Shown here piece by piece: positions 4,089-8,645 of a DNA stretch of 8,645 nt. The first letter of the stretch is position 1, and every line of letters begins with the position of its first letter. The position numbers and the translations under genes were made by a program. The notes under the pieces are model-generated. The model saw only the letters and a list, made by a program, of their open reading frames with translations. It was not told the origin of the DNA and did no database searches. The stretch is taken from NCBI GenBank assembly GCA_900755085.1, contig CAAEFF010000043.1, forward strand, positions 1-8,645, read 5' to 3'. The stretch is from an uncultured Streptococcus sp. (GTDB lineage: Bacteria; Bacillota; Bacilli; Lactobacillales; Streptococcaceae).

Positions 4089-6053
4089 ATGAAAAAATCG
4101 AAGCTTGCTCTTTTAGCAGGTGTCGCCGCTGCTTCAACGCTTTTCCTTGCTGCATGTGGCTCATCTTCTAATGCGTCAAAAGGGACTACCTACAACTACG
4201 TGTATGGTACAGACCCTGATTCCTTGAACTATTTGACTTCAAATCGTTCAACTACAAGCGACATTACTACCAACTTGGTCGATGGTTTGTTTGAAAACGA
4301 CCAATACGGTAACCTAGTGCCTGCTCTTGCAGAGGACTGGTCTGTTTCAAAAGACGGTCTGACTTATACCTACAAGCTTCGAAAAGACGCGAAGTGGTAT
4401 GATTCAGAAGGAAATGAATACGCTGACGTCACTGCACAAGATTTCGTGACATCTCTGAAATACGTAGCAGATAAAAAATCCGATGCTCTTTACTTGGTTC
4501 AAAACTCAGTCAAAGGCTTGGATGACTATGTAAACGGGAAAACCAAAGACTTCTCAACTGTTGGGGTAAAAGCTGTTGATGATCACACTCTTCAATACAC
4601 TTTGAACCAACCAGAATCTTTCTGGAATTCTAAATTGACGACTGCTACAATGATGCCAGTTAATGAAAAATTCTTGGAATCAGCTGGGAAAGACTTTGGT
4701 AGTGTGAAACCAAATGGTATCCTCTACAATGGTCCATACATTTTGAAATCATTCACTTCAAAATCACAAATCGAATTGGATAAAAACCCTGATTACTACG
4801 ACAAGAAAAATGTTCACATCGATACGGTTAAATTGACTTACTTCGATGGATCTGACCAAGACTATCTTGCTCGTAACTTCTCAGATGGTAACTTAACTAC
4901 TGCTCGTCTCTTCCCAACAAGCTCAACTTACAGCACAATTGAGAAGAAATTCAAGGATAACATCGTTTATTCTCAACAAGATTCTACTGTCTACTACGCT
5001 TACTTCAACGTCAACCGTCAAAACTACGGTCATACGAAGAAGACTTCTGACGAACAAAAGAACAGCACTAAGACAGCTCTTCAAAACAAGAACTTCCGTC
5101 AAGCCTTGAACTTCGCTTTAGACAGAACTTCCTACAGCGCTCAAGTTAACGGGAAAGATGGAGCATCAAAAACTCTTCGTACCCTACTAGTTCCACCTAC
5201 ATTTGTGCAAGCCAACGGAAAAGACTTCGGTACGCTCGTTGAAGAAAAACTTGCCGCAACAGGAGATGAGTGGAAAGGTGTAAGCTTTGCTGATGCTCAA
5301 GATAGCTTGCATAATGCGGATAAAGCCAAAGCGGAACTTGCAAAAGCAAAATCTGAATTGCAATCACAAGGTGTTCAATTCCCAATCCATATCGACTATG
5401 TCGTAGACCAATCTTCTAATGCTCTTGTCCAACAAGCAGACTCTATGAAGAGCTCAATCGAAGCGGCCCTTGGTAAAGACAATGTCGTGATCGATGTACA
5501 AAAATTGTCTACAGACGATGCAGATAACGCTACTTACTTTGCCCAATCACCAGAGCAAAAAGACTTTGATATGGATATCACTGGTTGGGGACCTGACTTC
5601 CAAGACCCATCTACTTACTTGAATATCTTGAACCCAACAGATGGTTCAACCTTGACTGGTATGGGACTTGATCCTAAGAAAGACCAAGCGCTCATCGAGA
5701 AAATTGGTTTGAACCAATACAAAGAATTGCTAGATGCTGCCAATGCTGAAAAATTGGATATCAATGCACGTTATGAAAAATACGCTGATGCCCAAGCTTG
5801 GTTGACTGAAAACGCAATTGTTCTTCCAATCTACTCTAAGGGTGGCGTTCCATCTATCACGAAGGTAACACCATTCTCTGCACCAAATTCTGCAATTGGT
5901 ATTAAAGGTGAATCAACCTTCTTCAAATACCAAAAACTTCAAGATAAGACAGTTACAACTGCCGAACATGAAAAAGCTTATAAGAATTGGTTGAAAGAAA
6001 AAGAAGAATCAAACAAAAAAGCGCAAGAAGAACTTGCAAAACACGTGAAATAA
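4089..6053 (+). CDS. Oligopeptide-binding lipoprotein, AliA/AliB type (SBP family 5)
   Basis: A 654-residue extracellular lipoprotein that captures peptides for ABC import. The signal peptide is MKKSK, then a hydrophobic run, then lipobox LAAC (20-23), with Cys23 as the lipidated residue. The mature protein has the family 5 solute-binding fold: YVYGTDPDSLNYL near 38, LVPALAEDWSVSKDGLTYTYKLRKDAKW near 76-104, NFRQALNFALDRTSY near 338-352, and GWGPDFQDPSTYL near 498-510. The C-terminus KEKEESNKKAQEELAKHVK is the same type of charged tail as in pneumococcal AliA and AliB. Length fits these proteins (~650). No permease or ATPase genes adjoin it, so it is probably an orphan receptor using the Ami/Hpp oligopeptide permease. 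Such proteins serve nutrition and peptide sensing that affects competence and colonisation. AliA, AliB and the S. gordonii HppA group cannot be told apart by eye. Confidence 0.93.
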   Translation: MKKSKLALLAGVAAASTLFLAACGSSSNASKGTTYNYVYGTDPDSLNYLTSNRSTTSDITTNLVDGLFENDQYGNLVPALAEDWSVSKDGLTYTYKLRKDAKWYDSEGNEYADVTAQDFVTSLKYVADKKSDALYLVQNSVKGLDDYVNGKTKDFSTVGVKAVDDHTLQYTLNQPESFWNSKLTTATMMPVNEKFLESAGKDFGSVKPNGILYNGPYILKSFTSKSQIELDKNPDYYDKKNVHIDTVKLTYFDGSDQDYLARNFSDGNLTTARLFPTSSTYSTIEKKFKDNIVYSQQDSTVYYAYFNVNRQNYGHTKKTSDEQKNSTKTALQNKNFRQALNFALDRTSYSAQVNGKDGASKTLRTLLVPPTFVQANGKDFGTLVEEKLAATGDEWKGVSFADAQDSLHNADKAKAELAKAKSELQSQGVQFPIHIDYVVDQSSNALVQQADSMKSSIEAALGKDNVVIDVQKLSTDDADNATYFAQSPEQKDFDMDITGWGPDFQDPSTYLNILNPTDGSTLTGMGLDPKKDQALIEKIGLNQYKELLDAANAEKLDINARYEKYADAQAWLTENAIVLPIYSKGGVPSITKVTPFSAPNSAIGIKGESTFFKYQKLQDKTVTTAEHEKAYKNWLKEKEESNKKAQEELAKHVK

Positions 6054-6062
6054 TCGCGATAG

Positions 6063-6096
6063 AAAACACCGGGGATAAAATCCTCGGTGTTTTTTG
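6063..6096 (+). terminator. Rho-independent terminator after the lipoprotein gene, possibly bidirectional
   Basis: AACACCGGGGAT, loop AAA, ATCCTCGGTGTT: a 12-bp stem with one G-U pair, extendable by A-T pairs, followed by a run of six T. It starts about 10 bp after the stop codon. Read on the minus strand, the same hairpin is followed by TTTT, so it may also end transcripts of the convergent permease gene, whose stop is at 6153. Confidence 0.9.
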
Positions 6097-6152
6097 TGCT
6101 AACAAAATGTTGTATGTTTCATCTTATTTCTAATCTTTTATAGACTCGAACG

Positions 6153-8156
6153 CTATCTCGCGACAATCTTGCGATAACTTCTAGAAGTCAGAAGAAAGAC
6201 GAGGACATAGGAGATGAAAAAGACAGCGCAGATTGCTAAGGTTGTTTGAAGGACCAAGCTCGCATTGTTCGCTCCTAAGAGAGCAACGATTTTTGCAATC
6301 ATCTTGTAGGCTACTCCTAGGTAGAGGAAGGAGAAAAATAATGGAAGGAAAAAGACGGTAAGAATTTGTTTGCGAATGGTGGTGGCTGTTTGTTTTTGGT
6401 CCAATCCTACTTGTTGCAAGATCACAAAATTTTCCCGGTCTTCATAGCCCTCTGAAATCTGCTTGTAGTAAATCACGAGAACCGTAGCTAATAGAAAGAG
6501 GACCGATAGGAAAATCCCAATAAAGAGGAGAGTCCCAGCTGATTCACGCCAATCTTTCTCTATGCTGTATCGTTCATATCCACCAAAATAAGTCGCACCA
6601 TATTGACTCATTTTGTCTGTCGAATATAGCTCTTTGGTCACGCCACCAGTAAAATCTTTGTTATCTTTATTTTTGGCATTAATAGAGAATTCTAAATTCT
6701 TATCAACTTTTAGACCCAGTTGGTTCAAATCAGGGAGGACCAGGTACAAGCCCATTTGGTGTTGAAAGAGGTCGGATTGAGGGAGTTTTCCTTGGATAAA
6801 ATTGGAGTTTAGTTTTTCTTTAATCGTGAAGGTCTTCCCATTGATTTTTAACTGCGCGTCTAATCTTCCAGGATATTGATACTCATAAGCCAAGATTTCA
6901 TTTTCCCCCAGATCAACTTTTTGACCGGTCAGTTGCTCATAAGTTGCCTGATCAAAAAAGTAGACTACTCCTTCTGTCTTCAACTCCTGATCAGTTTCTT
7001 GATCGGACTGGTCATATACCTCCAAGACCTTTCCATCAATCTTTCTAATTTCAGCTGACCAGTATGTTGTCTGTGCCACTTGATAATCTGACAGATTTGT
7101 CGCATCGGCTGTTTTCTTAATTTGGGCTTGAACATCCTCAATAACCGGTTCTGTCTCAGCATCTGAAGACATATGCCCTACACTAATCATGTAATCAGAA
7201 GGGTAAACAGTATCTAGGTAATTCTGCCCTCCAATAAAGAGATTGAGCGACCCTGTTAAGGTGACCAAGACCATGGTGGATAGAATACTAATGGTCGCAA
7301 GGCCCGCTGCATTTTTTCGCATCCGAGCAATTAAGTTAGAGACGGATATAAAATTCTCTGGCTTGTAATAGTAGGATTTCCGACCTTTAAGAAATCTTAA
7401 GAAGGTAATGGATCCTGCGTTGAATAAGAGATAAGTCGCCAGAATGACTAAGATGACAGCAATAAAGAATCCTTGAACCGCTGCAACTGGACGCTCAACG
7501 GTTAGCGCTATATAAAATGCAATTCCTAAGAGCCCTAGTCCTAACAGAGTTTGGACCAGCAAGAAACGTCCTTTCTTCTCGCCTGCCTTTTTCTGTTGCA
7601 TGAGGTTTAGGGAACTGTAGCGCAAGAGGCGGATAGAATTCAGCAAAAGAATGAGGCCAAAAGCTAAGGCTAATCCAAGTAAAGTGTCAAGAACAGCCCC
7701 TAGCTGGAAGGTCGATTGAATAACGACTGGTAGCCCCATACATTTTAAGAGGAGGGCAAAAATCAAGGGATCAAACAAGAGCCCCAATCCCAGCCCCGCT
7801 CCAACTGTGAGGATATAAAAGATAAGCAATTCACATAAGGTCATGACAAGGAGGTGCTTCTTCTCCATCCCCAGAACACTGTACAAGCCCAGTTCTTTGG
7901 AACGATTTTTCATGACATAGCCATTGGCATAAGCCACTAAAATGATGACGACCAGCTGGACAACGAAACAACCAAAACCAAGGACAGTTCTCGCCGCTCC
8001 CCCTCCGTAAGAATCCTCTAAATGAGGGGTCGATGCCAAGGCGATAAAGCTATAGAGGATCATGGTCGTTAAAATGACAGCTATAGCAAAAGGGTAATAA
8101 AGCTTGCGATTTTGTTTGAGGTTGGAAAGAGCTAATTTACTTGTTAATTTAAACAT
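6153..8156 (-). CDS. BceB-type ABC transporter permease (FtsX-like domains)
   Basis: A 667-residue membrane protein with the plan of the BceB/VraG family, which with a BceA-type ATPase removes cell-wall-active antimicrobial peptides from their targets or signals their presence. TM1 is near 20-42. The first FtsX-like block (about 57-180) contains KNRSKELGLYSVLGM (83-97), a typical cytoplasmic ATPase-contact segment. Further membrane segments lie near 200-220, 228-255 and 285-308. A large extracellular domain follows (about 309-540), rich in charged residues and characteristic of BceB proteins. The last three segments (541-563, ~598-618, ~635-658) include a second contact motif, EGYEDRENFVILQQVGL, at 569-585. 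ATG 8156 has AAGGAGG 6 nt upstream and overlaps the ATPase stop by 8 bp. No two-component genes are visible in the window; BceRS-type partners could lie beyond the right edge. Substrate is inferred from family. Confidence 0.9.
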   Translation of the reverse strand: MFKLTSKLALSNLKQNRKLYYPFAIAVILTTMILYSFIALASTPHLEDSYGGGAARTVLGFGCFVVQLVVIILVAYANGYVMKNRSKELGLYSVLGMEKKHLLVMTLCELLIFYILTVGAGLGLGLLFDPLIFALLLKCMGLPVVIQSTFQLGAVLDTLLGLALAFGLILLLNSIRLLRYSSLNLMQQKKAGEKKGRFLLVQTLLGLGLLGIAFYIALTVERPVAAVQGFFIAVILVILATYLLFNAGSITFLRFLKGRKSYYYKPENFISVSNLIARMRKNAAGLATISILSTMVLVTLTGSLNLFIGGQNYLDTVYPSDYMISVGHMSSDAETEPVIEDVQAQIKKTADATNLSDYQVAQTTYWSAEIRKIDGKVLEVYDQSDQETDQELKTEGVVYFFDQATYEQLTGQKVDLGENEILAYEYQYPGRLDAQLKINGKTFTIKEKLNSNFIQGKLPQSDLFQHQMGLYLVLPDLNQLGLKVDKNLEFSINAKNKDNKDFTGGVTKELYSTDKMSQYGATYFGGYERYSIEKDWRESAGTLLFIGIFLSVLFLLATVLVIYYKQISEGYEDRENFVILQQVGLDQKQTATTIRKQILTVFFLPLFFSFLYLGVAYKMIAKIVALLGANNASLVLQTTLAICAVFFISYVLVFLLTSRSYRKIVAR

Positions 8157-8645
8157 CGCTATCCTCCTTACCCGCCATAACCGTCAGGGTATCCGAGATT
8201 TCTTGGAACATCTGACGCTCTGTCTTTTCCCCACGGAAGATCTGGTTGTAGAGAATTCCGTCCTTAATAAAGAGCACGCGCTTGGCCCGAGCTGCTGCTG
8301 CAGTTGAGTGGGTCACCATGAGGATGGTTTGTCCCATGCTATTGATGTCTTCAAAGACGTCGAGCAACGCAGCCGAAGATTTGGAATCCAGCGCCCCTGT
8401 TGGCTCATCAGCAAGGAGAATTTCAGGTGAGGTGATGATGGCCCGTGCTACAGCCACCCGTTGTTTTTGCCCACCAGAGATTTCGTAAGGGTATTTCTCA
8501 AGAAGTTGGTGAATGCCCAATTCCCGACTCACGCTATCAACCTTAGTCATCATTTCCTTGACGGGTCTGCGTGAGAGGACGAGAGGGAGAAGGATATTGT
8601 CCTTGACGGACAAGGTATCGAGCAGATTAAAGTCTTGAAAGACAA
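8149..8645 (-). CDS. BceA-type ABC transporter ATPase, C-terminal part (runs off right edge)
   Basis: The minus-strand frame is open from base 8645 to TAA 8149-8151, giving 164 full codons. The visible part begins at the Q-loop (VFQDFNLLDTLSVKDN), followed by the signature ISGGQKQRVAVARAI (SGGQ at 8467-8478), Walker B ILLADEPTGALD, the D-loop SALD-type SKSSA stretch, and the H-loop ILMVTHS. Walker A and the true start lie beyond the edge; the TTG at 8613 is an internal Leu codon, not a start. The LADEPTGALD form is typical of the MacB/LolD/BceA class, whose partners are FtsX-like permeases, which matches the overlapping downstream gene. It powers the transporter on the cytoplasmic face of the membrane. 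Confidence 0.93.
   Translation of the reverse strand, partial: VFQDFNLLDTLSVKDNILLPLVLSRRPVKEMMTKVDSVSRELGIHQLLEKYPYEISGGQKQRVAVARAIITSPEILLADEPTGALDSKSSAALLDVFEDINSMGQTILMVTHSTAAAARAKRVLFIKDGILYNQIFRGEKTERQMFQEISDTLTVMAGKEDSDV

Noticed and set aside
4082..4091. ACACGAATAT resembling a competence cin-box (TACGAATA)
   Set aside because: It overlaps the start codon region, so it could not serve as a promoter element for this gene, and it has a mismatch.
5197..5385. Minus-strand open frames inside the lipoprotein gene and similar frames opposite other genes
   Set aside because: They have no family resemblance and lie fully opposite well-supported genes, so they are shadows of coding sequence.
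8611..8613. TTG at 8613 as the start of the ABC ATPase
   Set aside because: The frame continues to the window edge with a recognisable Q-loop before it, so the gene is simply cut by the edge.

Overview
The window is chromosomal DNA of a low-GC Gram-positive bacterium, almost certainly a Streptococcus of the mitis/sanguinis (viridans) type. The main evidence is a 654-residue AliA/AliB-type oligopeptide-binding lipoprotein whose N-terminal LAAC lipobox and C-terminal KEKEESNKKAQEELAKHVK tail match streptococcal Ali proteins as I know them. A BceAB-type ABC exporter, a PadR regulator with membrane-protein partners, AGGAGG-like ribosome binding sites and tight gene packing agree with this. No mobile element, tRNA, rRNA or CRISPR array was seen.

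Layout. (1) Positions 1-1771, minus strand: a four-gene unit read right to left, made of a DUF2829/Tad2-like small protein, a short-chain dehydrogenase/reductase, a Nudix hydrolase and the start of a GNAT-type acetyltransferase that runs off the left edge. Junctions overlap or are under 10 bp apart, and an extended -10 promoter lies at 1810-1815. (2) Positions 1880-3830, minus strand: a PadR-family repressor gene followed by two tandem paralogous membrane proteins. All reading frames overlap, and the unit ends at a hairpin terminator at 1850-1875. Its promoter is bracketed by a perfect 14-bp inverted repeat (3868-3881 / 3908-3921), very probably the PadR operator. (3) Positions 4089-6055, plus strand: the oligopeptide-binding lipoprotein gene, transcribed divergently from padR, with its own promoter and a strong terminator at 6063-6096. 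(4) Positions 6153 to the right edge, minus strand: a BceB-type permease and its BceA-type ATPase, whose N-terminus including Walker A lies outside the window.

How the parts may work together. The PadR/two-membrane-protein unit looks like a self-regulated envelope-stress module, similar in layout to the pneumococcal vancomycin-tolerance ptv locus. The BceAB-type transporter nearby belongs to a family that protects against cell-wall-active peptides. The lipoprotein has no permease genes beside it, so it is probably an orphan receptor feeding the Ami oligopeptide permease encoded elsewhere. In the four-gene unit the most unusual member is the DUF2829 protein, because that fold includes the phage Tad2 proteins that sequester Thoeris cyclic ADP-ribose signals. 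Its link to an NAD(H)-binding SDR and a Nudix enzyme is suggestive but unproven.
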